From contig CP029329.1 in the NCBI GenBank assembly GCA_003129525.1, forward strand, positions 591,501 through 655,500: a stretch of 64,000 bases of DNA. Reading direction: 5' to 3'. The stretch's first letter is position 1; each line of letters begins with the position of its first letter. The stretch comes from Clostridium beijerinckii (lineage in GTDB: Bacteria; Bacillota; Clostridia; Clostridiales; Clostridiaceae). Shown here one piece after another: positions 42,115-51,452 of the stretch. Made by a program: the position numbers and the translations under genes. The notes beneath the pieces were generated by a model that did not search any database, was not told the DNA's origin, and worked only from the letters and a program-made list of their open reading frames with translations.

Positions 42115-42984
42115 ATGAAGTTATCTATTATTATTGTGAATTACAATACTTATACTCTTACAAAGCAAACTATTGAATCTATAATTCAAAAAGAACATAC
42201 TTTTGATTATGAAATATTATTAGTTGATAATGCTTCTGTTGATGGTAGTATTCAAAAATTGCGAGAAGAATTTAATGACCTTATGTCTGAATGCATTTTG
42301 CGAATATTTATAAATGAAGATAACTTAGGTTTTGCAAAAGCTAATAATATAGGAATGAGAGTTTCCAAAGGAGAATACATATTACTATTAAATTCTGATA
42401 CTGTAATTAAAGAAGATTGTTTAGAAAAATGCTTAGCTCAAATGGAATTAGACAATAGTATAGGTGCATTAGGTTGCAAGGTTGTTCTACCAGATGGCAA
42501 ACTTGATCATGCTTGCAAACGTGGCTTCCCAACACCTAAAGCATCTCTTTATTATTTGTTGAAGTTATATAAAAAAGATCCAATAAAATATGGGCAATAT
42601 GATGCACTACATTTACATGAAGATAAAGTAGGCGAAGTTGATTGTCTTATGGGTGCATTTATGCTTATGCGTAAATCAGTACTTGATGAAGTCGGATTAC
42701 TTGATGAAAATTTCTTTATGTATGGTGAAGATATAGACTTATGTTATCGTATTAAAGAAGGCGGGTATAAAATACTTTACTATCCAAAGGCACAAATTAT
42801 TCATTACAAAGGTGGCAGCTCTAAAAAGAAAAGGACTAAAGTTATCTATGATTTTCATAAAGCAATGTGGATATTTTATAGAAAACACTACTATAAAGAA
42901 TATAATTTTACTATATCACATCTTGTGTATATAGGCATTTGGGCAAAGTACTTATTAGAAATAATCAAAAATGCTTTTAAGTAG
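42115..42984 (+). CDS. GT2 glycosyltransferase (rhamnosyltransferase-like)
   Basis: 289 aa. LSIIIVNYNTYTLTKQTIESI, YEILLVDNASVDGS, NLGFAKANNIGMRVSKGEYILLLNSDT and VDCLMGAFMLMRKSVLDEVGLLDENFFMYGEDIDLCYRIKEGGY are characteristic of the WbbL/rhamnosyltransferase branch of GT2. GAGGTGTTAGG before the ATG; 14-bp gap after the sugar transferase. It probably adds the second sugar to the lipid-linked primer. Cytoplasmic face. Confidence 0.87.
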   Translation: MKLSIIIVNYNTYTLTKQTIESIIQKEHTFDYEILLVDNASVDGSIQKLREEFNDLMSECILRIFINEDNLGFAKANNIGMRVSKGEYILLLNSDTVIKEDCLEKCLAQMELDNSIGALGCKVVLPDGKLDHACKRGFPTPKASLYYLLKLYKKDPIKYGQYDALHLHEDKVGEVDCLMGAFMLMRKSVLDEVGLLDENFFMYGEDIDLCYRIKEGGYKILYYPKAQIIHYKGGSSKKKRTKVIYDFHKAMWIFYRKHYYKEYNFTISHLVYIGIWAKYLLEIIKNAFK

Positions 42985-43016
42985 CATATCTTAATATTAA
43001 ATTTATTATCATAGAT

Positions 43017-43042
43017 ATAAGCCACCTACAATGTGTGGCTTA
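43017..43042 (+). terminator. Terminator after the GT2 gene
   Basis: AAGCCAC pairs with GTGGCTT, then a TATTTTTTTC run, about 35 bp after the stop codon at 42984. Confidence 0.85.
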
Positions 43043-43231
43043 TTTTTTTCACTTAGAAAAATTTAACTCAAAATAATATATTCAATTTTAATAAAATAAG
43101 TAGTACTCTGCTTAATTGCAATGGCTCATTTTGAGTGTTATAATATTACATATTTATATGAATAAATCAATTGATTTACAAGAAGCTATGAATCATAAAT
43201 TACAAAATAAACATATTAGGATGTGTAAAAA

Positions 43232-45076
43232 ATGGCAAACTTAAAAAATAATTCAAAAGAAAAATCTTTTAATTTTTTCTTTCCAATTGCATTTATACTA
43301 GGGATCATTCCCTTAATTGTTCGTATGACAGTTGTTAAAGTTGATGAGCATACAATTAATATATGGGGTACTGCAACTCAAATTGATTTGTTTTCACAGA
43401 AAAAATCATTCTTTTTAATGATTTTTTCAATTATATTGATTGCTATTAGTATTATCTTTTTCAAGAAAATATTTAGTAAAAAAGATAAAGTTATTAATTA
43501 TACTTTAATTGCATGTGGTATTTTTTCACTTTTCACTTTACTTTCTGCAATATTTTCGAAATACAGAGAAGTATCTTTTTGGGGAATATTTGATAGATCT
43601 GAAGGTCTTATTACAATTACTTGTTATATGATTCTTTTCATATATTCAATTTATACCTTTAGAACTACTAACGATTATAAGTATATTATCACTCCACTTT
43701 TAATATTAGTATTCATTAATGCATTTTTAGGTATTTTTCAATATATTGGCCAAGACTTAATTCAAACTTCTTTAGGTAAGTCTATAGTTATGCCTAGTCA
43801 ATATCAAAGTGCTAATTCTCAAGTAAATCTATTAAATGAAAAGGGTACAATTTATGGAACTTTATTTAGTTATAATTACGTGGGTAGCTTTGTTTCTATT
43901 GTTTTACCTATATTATTTTGCTATACAATTTTTGAAGATGATGTTATGTATAAGATAATGTCATTCATTGGCACTCTACTTTCTTTTTGGTTATTATTTG
44001 GTAGTTCAGCTCGTTCAGGAATTGTTGGTGTTTTAGGATCAATTATATTTGGTATTATTATATTTTGGAAGTTACTTATTAAACGTAAGAAAGGAATCCT
44101 CATAGGAATTGGTGTTTTAATAATATTACTTATTGGTGCAAATTTTGTTTCTAAGGGAAGTATTTTTGATAGAATTCCTAGTTTGGCTACTGATGCTATT
44201 AGTATTTTTAAAGATACAAGTGACTTTGATTATACAGAGCATACTCCTGTTAAAGACATAAAATATAGTGATTCAATTACTGAAGTTCTATTACCTAATG
44301 ATACTTTAAAAATCAGTTATGAAAATGGATCTCCTGTATTTAAAAATTCACAGGATGAGATAGTGGAATATACATTAAAAGATAAAGTACTGACAACTAA
44401 TACTGAATCCTTTAAAAACATTACTTTTGCGTTTGGAAAGCTTGACAAAAAATCAATCATTTCAGATTCTCTTCTTTTAAATATTAATGCTAAACCAGAA
44501 TTTTTATTTAAATTAAATGATAATAAAGCTTTTCAGTTAATGGATATGAGTAGTAAACAATATGTTGATTTAGAATATCCTGAAACCTTTGGATTTAAAG
44601 GAAAAGAGAAACTAGGTTCTTCTAGAGGATATATTTGGTCAAGAGCTATTCCACTTATTAAAGATACTTTTATACTCGGTACTGGTCCTGATACCTTCGC
44701 TTTTGAATTCCCACAAGGAGATTTAATAGGTAAATATTATGCTTATGATACTCCAAATATAGTTGTAGATAAGGCACATAATCTTTACTTACAAATAGCT
44801 ATTAATTATGGTGTTATTGCATTACTAGCCTTCTTAGCCATGATGGTTATTTACATTGTTGATAGTATAAAGCTTTATGCTTTTAAAGAACACTTCGAAG
44901 AAAGATCTATAATGCTAGGTGCTATTACCTGCTTAGGGATTATCGGGTACTTATTTGCAGGAATCTTCAACGACTCAGTTGTAAGTGTTGCTCCTGTGTT
45001 TTGGATAGTTCTTGGAGTTGGGGTTGCTCTTAACTTTATAAATAGAGATGGAATTCGTACAGGGAAGATAAAGTAA
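43232..45076 (+). CDS. O-antigen ligase/polymerase-family membrane protein
   Basis: 614 aa with about twelve membrane helices. The cytoplasmic N-terminus is followed by paired helices, then the Wzy_C-like signature FGSSARSGIVGVLGSIIFGIIIF, a large extracytoplasmic loop (about 315-460) and SRGYIWSRAIPLIKDTFILGTGPDTFAFEFPQ ... VDKAHNLYLQIAINYGVIALLAF, the typical ligase loop with its conserved Arg and His. Such proteins polymerise or attach lipid-linked glycans outside the membrane. The preceding spacer (42985-43231) holds a terminator, so it has its own promoter. Confidence 0.85.
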   Translation: MANLKNNSKEKSFNFFFPIAFILGIIPLIVRMTVVKVDEHTINIWGTATQIDLFSQKKSFFLMIFSIILIAISIIFFKKIFSKKDKVINYTLIACGIFSLFTLLSAIFSKYREVSFWGIFDRSEGLITITCYMILFIYSIYTFRTTNDYKYIITPLLILVFINAFLGIFQYIGQDLIQTSLGKSIVMPSQYQSANSQVNLLNEKGTIYGTLFSYNYVGSFVSIVLPILFCYTIFEDDVMYKIMSFIGTLLSFWLLFGSSARSGIVGVLGSIIFGIIIFWKLLIKRKKGILIGIGVLIILLIGANFVSKGSIFDRIPSLATDAISIFKDTSDFDYTEHTPVKDIKYSDSITEVLLPNDTLKISYENGSPVFKNSQDEIVEYTLKDKVLTTNTESFKNITFAFGKLDKKSIISDSLLLNINAKPEFLFKLNDNKAFQLMDMSSKQYVDLEYPETFGFKGKEKLGSSRGYIWSRAIPLIKDTFILGTGPDTFAFEFPQGDLIGKYYAYDTPNIVVDKAHNLYLQIAINYGVIALLAFLAMMVIYIVDSIKLYAFKEHFEERSIMLGAITCLGIIGYLFAGIFNDSVVSVAPVFWIVLGVGVALNFINRDGIRTGKIK

Positions 45077-45083
45077 TCATTTT

Positions 45084-45106
45084 TCAATTATCAATTATCA
45101 ATTATG
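45084..45106. repeat. AATTATCAATT short repeat
   Basis: CAATTATCAATTATCAATTA lies 8 bp after the ligase stop codon, the same position-type as the array at 42068. A possible weak stem ATATCC ... GGATAT at about 45165-45218 follows. Confidence 0.45.
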
Positions 45107-45240
45107 GGAATTTTATATTCTCCTTGATTAAGTATTATTTAATAATTAATACAATTTAATGTTTAAATATCCGTGAAGTAATATATTCTTTTGAATTTGT
45201 TGCTTTATGGATATTTTTTATTGTTTATAATTTTTCCTTC

Positions 45241-45490
45241 ATGTCAAAACTAAATATATATGTTTCAGTTTGTAAAATATTAGAAATTCTAAAAAGACTA
45301 GAAACTAAAATTAATGGTAGTCTAAATAAGCTCGATGCTAATCTCAATAGACTAGAAACCAAAGTTGACGAAAATACACTAATTTTAAGAGCATTAGAAT
45401 ATTCTGCTTAATTGAATAAAGTTGAGCATGATAAAATACCAAATGATATAGTAAAATTAAAAACAGTTATAAATAATATAAAAGCTAAAA
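45241..45490 (+). pseudogene. Small coiled-coil protein gene with an in-frame stop
   Basis: From ATG 45241 the frame reads MSKLNIYVSVCKILEILKRL, then LNKLDANLNRLETKVDENTL, LRALEYSA, a TAA, then LNKVEHDKIPNDIVKLK in the same frame. The heptad pattern suggests one original coiled-coil protein of about 80-100 aa. I do not recognise a named family. The following 45490-45760 shows nothing else. Confidence 0.45.
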
Positions 45491-45764
45491 GGATGGCCAT
45501 ATAAAATGTGTAGTTCAACATTATTGTAAAGAGGATTTTAGATAGCATTGAGCCTATGGACAGGAAAAGAAGTGAAAATGGGATATTAATTTTCAATGAT
45601 AAATGGTAAATACTCAATTTTCAAAATTAGACTTAACCACTAATCATTTTTTTAAATGTTTAAAACTCTTTGTTTTTGTTAAGACTCAATTCATGTGATA
45701 GCTAACTTCAACTAATACACTAGTATCTTTATATTTTTATGTTAGTTGCATTTAACCCCTGGAC

Positions 45765-45885
45765 GAGAGGTGATCCTTGAGAGTACATTGTTGTGTGTGA
45801 CCCTTGAAGTTACGAGGTGCCCATTAAGGTTATAAAGCTCAACTAAAATTCAGACGCTAATTAAATCCCACTTGATATTTAATAT
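45765..45885 (+). other. Diverged IS200/IS605-type right-end (omega-RNA-like) relic, copy 2
   Basis: ACGAGGTGCCCATTAAGG, CTCAACTAAAATTCAG and AAATCCCACTTGATAT match parts of the better preserved element at 56248-56400. No transposase gene is attached. Confidence 0.4.
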
Positions 45886-45893
45886 TACTGGAG

Positions 45894-46253
45894 GTGTGTT
45901 GCATTTATAATAATATTATTGTTTATAAATCATTTAACTTAGCTCTTGAGATAATATCTATTTACAAATATCTAATAAGTAAAAGAGAATATGTTTTGTC
46001 AAAGCAGATATTACGTTCTGGCACTAGTGTTGGCGCTAACGTCAAAGAGGCAGTTAAAGGATATTCTAAAAATGATTTTCTATACAAGATGAATATTGCA
46101 TTAAAAGAAGCTAACGAAACAGAATATTGGTTAGAATTGCTTATACAATCAGAAATTCTTAGTGATTATGATATAAAAGTTGTACTCCAACATTGTAAGG
46201 AGATTTGTAGGATCTTAAATAGCATTGTGGCAACTGGAATGAAAAAGGGGTGA
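45894..46253 (+). CDS. Four-helix-bundle (23S rRNA IVP-like) protein
   Basis: About 115-119 aa. VYKSFNLALEIISIYKYL, KREYVLSKQILRSGTSVGANVKEAVKGYSK and KMNIALKEANETEYWLELL are the signature of the four-helix-bundle family first seen in 23S rRNA intervening sequences and now widespread near accessory DNA. Function unclear. The start is problematic: GGAGGTG overlaps the only GTG (45894). Relatives normally start close to NNIIV, where the codon is ATT, so initiation may be weak or use ATT. An antisense or RNA role is not evident. Confidence 0.7.
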   Translation: MCCIYNNIIVYKSFNLALEIISIYKYLISKREYVLSKQILRSGTSVGANVKEAVKGYSKNDFLYKMNIALKEANETEYWLELLIQSEILSDYDIKVVLQHCKEICRILNSIVATGMKKG

Positions 46254-46261
46254 CAGCAGGA

Positions 46262-46290
46262 TTTCTAATGTTCAATGATCAATTGAACAT
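46262..46290. repeat. ATTGAACAT/ATGATCAAT short repeat
   Basis: AATGTTCAATGATCAATTGA followed by ACATT, an imperfect palindromic member of the ATTGACAAT family between convergent genes. Confidence 0.45.
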
Positions 46291-46317
46291 TAAGTATTTA
46301 TATTATATTTGAGCATA

Positions 46318-46345
46318 AAAAAAGGCGAGGCATAAAGCCTCGTCC
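46318..46345 (-). terminator. Terminator of the CspA-like gene at 46374
   Basis: GGCGAGGC pairs with GCCTCGTCC around ATAAA. On the minus strand it is followed by TTTTTTT. It is 30 bp past the stop codon. Confidence 0.9.
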
Positions 46346-46373
46346 CTTTTCCATTCACTCTAGAAGATTTGGA

Positions 46374-48086
46374 TTATTTAACCCAAGCTCCTGAAGCTCC
46401 TAATACATAACCATCAACAGTTGTGTTAGCTAACATAGCTCCTGATGCATTACAGTAGTACCAAGTACCATTGTCATTTACCCAACCAGTAGCCATAGCT
46501 CCTGAAGCATTAGTGTAGTACCAAGTTGCTCCATCAAGAACCCAACCTGTAGCCATAACGCCATCAGCTTTTAAGTAGTACCAAGTTGCTCCATCTAATA
46601 ACCAACCTGTAGCTTTAGTTCCATCTGCTTTATTATAAGTCCAAGCGCCATTTGCAGCTTGAGCCCATCCAGCAGTTACAACTGGAGTTTCAACTGTTGT
46701 ATCATCAGGTGTTGTTGTTCCACCGATTACTGAATAAACTTCATCATCTTCGTTCCAAGCAACCATGTTATCTTTGTCATAAACTGATAATTTGTCAAAA
46801 GATCCATCTACTTTATATACTTTGTTCCAGTCTTCATCGTTGTCCCATTGGTAGATGTATCCACCATCTAATCTCCAAAGATTTCCATCTACATCTGTTT
46901 CAACAGCATAACCATATTGAGAATCATTTGTTTCTACATCTTCATCTGCTGCATCTGCAAAATCAGTATAGTAGAATCCATTCTTTGATTTTAAAGTTAT
47001 TGTTTGAGCATATACTTTTGTACCAGAAGTTTTATAGTTAACTAATTTTCCATTAACAACAGTATAGTCAGCAAATAAATCGCTTGATTTATCTGTTCCA
47101 TCATCCTTAGAAATTACATAAGTAGTTACTGTTTTAGCAAATTTTGCTCCACCAATATCATCAGAATCTTGTGCTTTTGATATTTTTTGGATTACATTAA
47201 ATTGTACCGAACCAGCTGTTTGAGTAAATGCAGAACCAGTGCTAACAGCTACTCCATTTATTTCTTTTACTACAACTCCAGTTTTTGTTAATATTTCAAC
47301 TGTTGCTGTTCTATAGATATAATCTTTATCTTGTCCAATTACAGTTGCACTTGTAACATTTGCTGATACTGCATCAGCAGTAGCGTCAGCATCATACGTA
47401 TCATCTGTATTTTCTACAGATACTGTCTTACTAGCACCAGCTTCAGTTGTTGTTACTTTAATTTTTCCTAAGTTGAAATCTGCATCAATATAGTTTCCTT
47501 TTTCATCTGTATATACATTTAAAGAAGCAGCAGTATCTGCAGCGATGTTATTTGTAGCATCGTGGTTACTATATTTAACTCCATACCATATATCTCCAAA
47601 TTTATTTCCTGGAAGTTGTGCATTTTCTAAATCTTGAATTACTTCTGATTCATTAGCTCCTGTTCCTTCAACATATCTTCCATCTGTATCACCTTTAACC
47701 TTTTTTCTTAAAGCTGAAGCAGCATCATCTTCTGCGTCTTCTTTGATAGAATCATCAGTTGCTTTACCAGTTTCTAAATCAACGAAATAATCTCCATCTT
47801 CTACATTAATGTATTTAGAACCATAAGTTGTGATATCTGATCCAGTATCAACATCTTCTAATTCAGTGTATTCACCGTCAGCTAAATAAAAAGTTGCTTC
47901 ATCTTTGTCTTCAATTTCTCCATCGATATAGAACTTTCCATCTTTGTATGCTACTGCATCATATACAGTACCATCTTCTGAATTAACTTTTTTAACTTCT
48001 GATGCACTAACACCAGCAGGTACTAATGATATAACTGCAGCTGCAGCTACTAATAATGAAGTAATTTTGTTTGCTCTTTTAAACAT
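46374..48086 (-). CDS. Secreted choline-binding-type cell-wall protein (CspA-like), distant copy
   Basis: 570 aa. Signal peptide (KITSLLVAAAAVISLVPAGVSA), an acidic N-terminal domain about 60% alike by eye to the 2886-4556 protein (VKKVNSEDGTVYDAVAYKDGKFYIDG, DGSFDKLSVYDKDNMVAWNEDDEVYSVI), then four CBR repeats (TGWLLDGATWYYLKADGVMA and kin) and the closing GYVLGASGAWVK. AGGAGGAAAG precedes the ATG. It lacks the dispersed 3'-end repeat and has its own strong terminator, so it may be the parental single-copy form. Probably abundant and wall-associated. Confidence 0.87.
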   Translation of the reverse strand: MFKRANKITSLLVAAAAVISLVPAGVSASEVKKVNSEDGTVYDAVAYKDGKFYIDGEIEDKDEATFYLADGEYTELEDVDTGSDITTYGSKYINVEDGDYFVDLETGKATDDSIKEDAEDDAASALRKKVKGDTDGRYVEGTGANESEVIQDLENAQLPGNKFGDIWYGVKYSNHDATNNIAADTAASLNVYTDEKGNYIDADFNLGKIKVTTTEAGASKTVSVENTDDTYDADATADAVSANVTSATVIGQDKDYIYRTATVEILTKTGVVVKEINGVAVSTGSAFTQTAGSVQFNVIQKISKAQDSDDIGGAKFAKTVTTYVISKDDGTDKSSDLFADYTVVNGKLVNYKTSGTKVYAQTITLKSKNGFYYTDFADAADEDVETNDSQYGYAVETDVDGNLWRLDGGYIYQWDNDEDWNKVYKVDGSFDKLSVYDKDNMVAWNEDDEVYSVIGGTTTPDDTTVETPVVTAGWAQAANGAWTYNKADGTKATGWLLDGATWYYLKADGVMATGWVLDGATWYYTNASGAMATGWVNDNGTWYYCNASGAMLANTTVDGYVLGASGAWVK

Positions 48087-48692
48087 AATTTTCTTTCCTC
48101 CTAAATTTTTAAATTCAGATAAATTATAGCATCATTGTCCAAGCATGTAAAGTTAATTAATACTTCATAATGTATATGTTTGAATACATACCATATTTAA
48201 CAAATAATTTAATATGTATTTATAATAAAATCACATACATTATTCTCATAAATAATAAATACAGCTTGTACATAAAGTGCTATTATTTTTCTCTTTTACT
48301 CTATTTTCTAGTATTTACTAAGTTGTCATAAATAAATACAACTATTTAATTTGTTTTGGGTACCCTTTTACTATTATATGGCCTTTATTAGATAACTTAG
48401 AAATTAAGTAAAAAACTACCTTGTTTACCATACTACATTTAATAATACAATTTATTAATTTATTTTCGGTACCTTTTTTAGATATATTTAAAAATTTAAT
48501 ATATATATATCTTAATTCCCTTAGTAATCCTCTATTGTCACTATATAATACACACTCCTATAATATTCTTGGTACCTTTTTTCTTTCAATTGAAAAAAAT
48601 ACTTCAACCTTCCAAAAGGCAGGTCTCTACTTTTTTAATTAATATAAATATAAAATCAAACATCAAAACTTGAATTAACAGTTAACCAATCC
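48087..48692. other. AT-rich spacer with three GGTACC sites
   Basis: No gene supported. Contains the promoter region of the minus-strand CspA-like gene and three GGTACC-TTTT motifs at 48359, 48478 and 48571, each after a T-rich stretch. The plus-strand ORF at 48421-48642 has no ribosome site and an implausible composition. Confidence 0.4.
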
Positions 48693-48756
48693 AAATTGAC
48701 AATTGCGTCGATCATTGATCATTGAACATTGACAATTGAACATTGATAATTGATTA
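48693..48756. repeat. ATTGACAAT-type array
   Basis: Five or six ATTGACAAT/ATTGAACAT/ATTGATCAT units in tandem, immediately beside dispersed repeat copy D. Confidence 0.6.
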
Positions 48757-48762
48757 TTATTC

Positions 48763-48834
48763 AAGGAAACTCGAGTCGCATTCGCTCGCTGAGTAAGTTC
48801 GACTAGCCAAATCATAGATTTGGAGTCTTACTTA
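48763..48834. repeat. Dispersed 3'-end repeat, copy D
   Basis: AAGGAAACTCGAGTCGCA, CTCGCTGAGTAAGTTCGACT, CCAAATCATAGATTTGG, TCTTACTTA. The right end holds the TAA stop codon of the CBR gene at 48828. Confidence 0.75.
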
Positions 48835-49997
48835 ACCCAAGCTCCACTATTTCCCAATCTATATCCATCTACCATAGTATTATACGCCATAGCACCAAAA
48901 CTATTTAAATAATACCATTTCCCATCTGAATCTTTAAACCATCCTATTTTTATTTTCCCAATACTATCAAAACAGTACCAATTTCCGCCTATTAATTTCC
49001 AACCTGCTTTGAATGCACCATCACTGCCTAAATAGTACCAGCTTCCATTATAATTTAACCATTCAGTTGCCATATCACCATTATTGGTTAAGTAATAGTT
49101 TTGCACCCAAAGATTCTTTGCTATATTTCCTGATGAATCAATATATTGCCACTTTCCATTATTTTGTATCCATTTGTTTGTTTTGTTATTTGAGTCTATA
49201 TTGCTTGGTGCATTATTGCCCCTTGTTATATTAATAATGTATGTTCTTTCATCCTCATCATTTTTCACTGTAATATTAATTTCATTCTTCCCCATATTTA
49301 ATGGAATTCTGGTTGAATAGTCATCATCTTTATGTACACTTATCCCATTAATATTAACTTTATCTTCATCTCGGTCATCTGGTTTTGCTTCTATTTTTAT
49401 ATAATTAATATCTGCAGGCACATTTATATTGTATAATGAATTTTTAGGTGCGAAATTTAATTTATAATAATCTTCACCGTGACTTAAAGTTAAATCACTT
49501 AAATAGATTTTATCATTATCCTCTTCATCATCATCTTCTGCTTCTTTTCTTCTTAGCTTAATTGTTACTTTTTGATTAGATGAATCACTATTTTTAGTTA
49601 TTTCTACACTGACTGTTTTAGAATCCCCTGCTTTTATTGAAATTTCATCTTCTAAATCATATTCTTCATCATCGTCGCTTTCATCTATTACCTTTACGGA
49701 ATAACCACTATCAACATCTGCCCTAATATTAAATTTACCTGTGCTTTCAGAAAGCTCTATGTAATATTTTGTAATATCATCTTTAAATTCAGTTGAATTA
49801 TCATAATCACTATCTTTATACATCTCCAGTTCTGTAGAACCTGAGTTTTTACATACTTCTAAATCACTTATTCCTTCAATGAGTTCTGCAGAATAAGCCC
49901 TAGTAGTTAATAAATCAATATATCTTGAAGGCTCAATAACTGCTAAATTAGAAATTGCTAATGTTATAGCAATTATCCGTTTAATATTTTTATTCAT
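48828..49997 (-). CDS. Secreted CBR protein with a cadherin-like domain
   Basis: 389 aa. Signal peptide ending TTRAYSA. Residues about 40-150 form an acidic beta-rich region also present in its neighbours. One cadherin-like beta-sandwich follows (about 165-260: IYLSDLTLSHGEDYYKLNFAP, LYNINVPADINYIKIEAKPDD, GKNEINITVKNDEDERTYIINITRG), then an Asn linker and five CBR repeats ending GYRLGNSGAWVK. Third in a run of similar minus-strand genes; GGAGGGAAAG precedes the ATG. Likely wall-anchored; ligand unknown. Confidence 0.85.
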   Translation of the reverse strand: MNKNIKRIIAITLAISNLAVIEPSRYIDLLTTRAYSAELIEGISDLEVCKNSGSTELEMYKDSDYDNSTEFKDDITKYYIELSESTGKFNIRADVDSGYSVKVIDESDDDEEYDLEDEISIKAGDSKTVSVEITKNSDSSNQKVTIKLRRKEAEDDDEEDNDKIYLSDLTLSHGEDYYKLNFAPKNSLYNINVPADINYIKIEAKPDDRDEDKVNINGISVHKDDDYSTRIPLNMGKNEINITVKNDEDERTYIINITRGNNAPSNIDSNNKTNKWIQNNGKWQYIDSSGNIAKNLWVQNYYLTNNGDMATEWLNYNGSWYYLGSDGAFKAGWKLIGGNWYCFDSIGKIKIGWFKDSDGKWYYLNSFGAMAYNTMVDGYRLGNSGAWVK

Positions 49998-50026
49998 AGC
50001 TTTCCCTCCTATGGCTATTTAAAGAA

Positions 50027-50051
50027 AAGAACGTCTATTAAAAACGCTCTT
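50027..50051 (-). terminator. Terminator of the CBR gene at 50073
   Basis: AAGAACGT pairs with ACGCTCTT (one mismatch); on the minus strand TTTTCTTTA follows. It separates this gene from the next CBR gene (48828). Confidence 0.65.
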
Positions 50052-50072
50052 AATCTTTTATAAATATAATTA

Positions 50073-51329
50073 TTATCTTCCAATCCAAGCGCCATCAGCA
50101 CCTAATCTATATCCATCTATTGTAGTGTTATAAACCATTCCACCAAAGCTGCTTAAATAATAATATTTTCCATTAGTATCTTTAAACCACCCTGTTTGTA
50201 TCTTTCCTTGTGAGTCTAAATGATACCACATACCATCAACCTTTTGCCATCCTGTTTTCTTAGCTCCATCAATCCCTAAATAGTACCAGTTTCCACCATA
50301 GTTAAGCCATCCAGTAGCCATATACCCACTATCTAATAGATAGTAATTTCCTATCCATATATTCCTTACTGGATTCCCAGTTGAATCAGTATATTGCCAT
50401 CTACCGTTATTTTGTAACCATTTATTTGTATTGGAATTCACTGTTATATTACCTGAATTGATTTCTGTTTTTTCTGTTGCTTGTCCTCTATTTATAATTA
50501 AAGTATATACTCTAGATTTTCCACCATCTTCTACTTCTATTTCAATTGAATTTGTACCCTTTTTTAAATCTACATCAACTTTAAAATTATCATCATATTT
50601 AGCATCTTTTCCATTAATGGTAACATCATCGTCATCTTCATCTTCTGGCGTAGCTCTAACTACTACACTATCTACATCACTATCTACATTATATGTGTAT
50701 TTAGTTTGTGATTCTTTTAATTCTATCATCTTACCATCAACACTAAGTCTTTCTAAATAAATACTATCATAATCAGAAGCATCTTTCTCTGTTTCAGTAT
50801 CTGTGCTTGTACTATCTGTAGGATTATATTTCACTTTAATTCTATATGTATTTAATAAATCATAATCATCATCGTCATCATCATTGTTTCTTACAGTTTC
50901 ACCTTTTGTATCTTCTCCATATATTTTTATTTCAAGAGTAGTTACACTTGAATCTGAATCTAAGGTAATATCATCACCAGGATCTTTACCTCTTGCTGAA
51001 TCAGAACTTTTATTAAATATTTTAACATATCTTTCACCAGGGCCATCTATTTCTACTCTTATAGTTTTAAATGAAGTTTTAGCATAATATACTTCATCCT
51101 CCTTTGCATCTTCTTCATCGACTCTATCCTTATAATCATTATCATCATAATACTTTATTTTATCACCATCTTTATCATATAATTCCAAACTATCTAAAGT
51201 ATCTTCGTCATTTGTATCTGCCGCATAAACCTTTTCTGTTAATAAATTAAAATTTGTAGCTGGTACAAATGCTGAAAATGTTCCTAAAGCTAAAGCCACT
51301 GCTATTATTTTTCTAAGATTTTTATTCAT
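50073..51329 (-). CDS. Secreted CBR protein with a cadherin-like domain
   Basis: 418 aa from ATG 51329 (MNKNLRKIIAVALALGTFS), chosen because TGGAGGGATT lies just upstream; the start at 51353 precedes that site. Signal peptide ends KVYA. An acidic N-terminal module (LDSLELYDKDGDKIKYYDDN ... YVKIFNKSSDSARGKDPGDDI) is shared with 51453 and 53543. One cadherin-like domain (IYLERLSVDGKMIELKESQTKY ... VEDGGKSRVYTLIINRG) and five CBR repeats ending GYRLGADGAWIGR follow. Paralogue of the next gene upstream. Confidence 0.85.
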   Translation of the reverse strand: MNKNLRKIIAVALALGTFSAFVPATNFNLLTEKVYAADTNDEDTLDSLELYDKDGDKIKYYDDNDYKDRVDEEDAKEDEVYYAKTSFKTIRVEIDGPGERYVKIFNKSSDSARGKDPGDDITLDSDSSVTTLEIKIYGEDTKGETVRNNDDDDDDYDLLNTYRIKVKYNPTDSTSTDTETEKDASDYDSIYLERLSVDGKMIELKESQTKYTYNVDSDVDSVVVRATPEDEDDDDVTINGKDAKYDDNFKVDVDLKKGTNSIEIEVEDGGKSRVYTLIINRGQATEKTEINSGNITVNSNTNKWLQNNGRWQYTDSTGNPVRNIWIGNYYLLDSGYMATGWLNYGGNWYYLGIDGAKKTGWQKVDGMWYHLDSQGKIQTGWFKDTNGKYYYLSSFGGMVYNTTIDGYRLGADGAWIGR

Positions 51330-51452
51330 ATCTAATCCCTCCATTGAAATCATTTTTGCCCAATAATAAAATTCATTAAATAATGTATTAAGTGAATATT
51401 AAAAATAAAATCGCTAATTTATCGTCATTAATTTAGAATTAATCATTGATAC

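Noticed and set aside
46652..47041. 129-aa plus-strand ORF
   Set aside because: Antisense shadow of the CspA-like gene; Leu/His-rich composition and no ribosome site.
48421..48642. 73-aa plus-strand ORF
   Set aside because: No ribosome site, AT-driven Leu/Ile/Asn composition, and no similarity to anything recognised.
50884..51087. Plus-strand ORFs opposite the CBR genes (also 50431, 53871, 49013)
   Set aside because: Antisense to clearly coding minus-strand genes with signal peptides and conserved domains.
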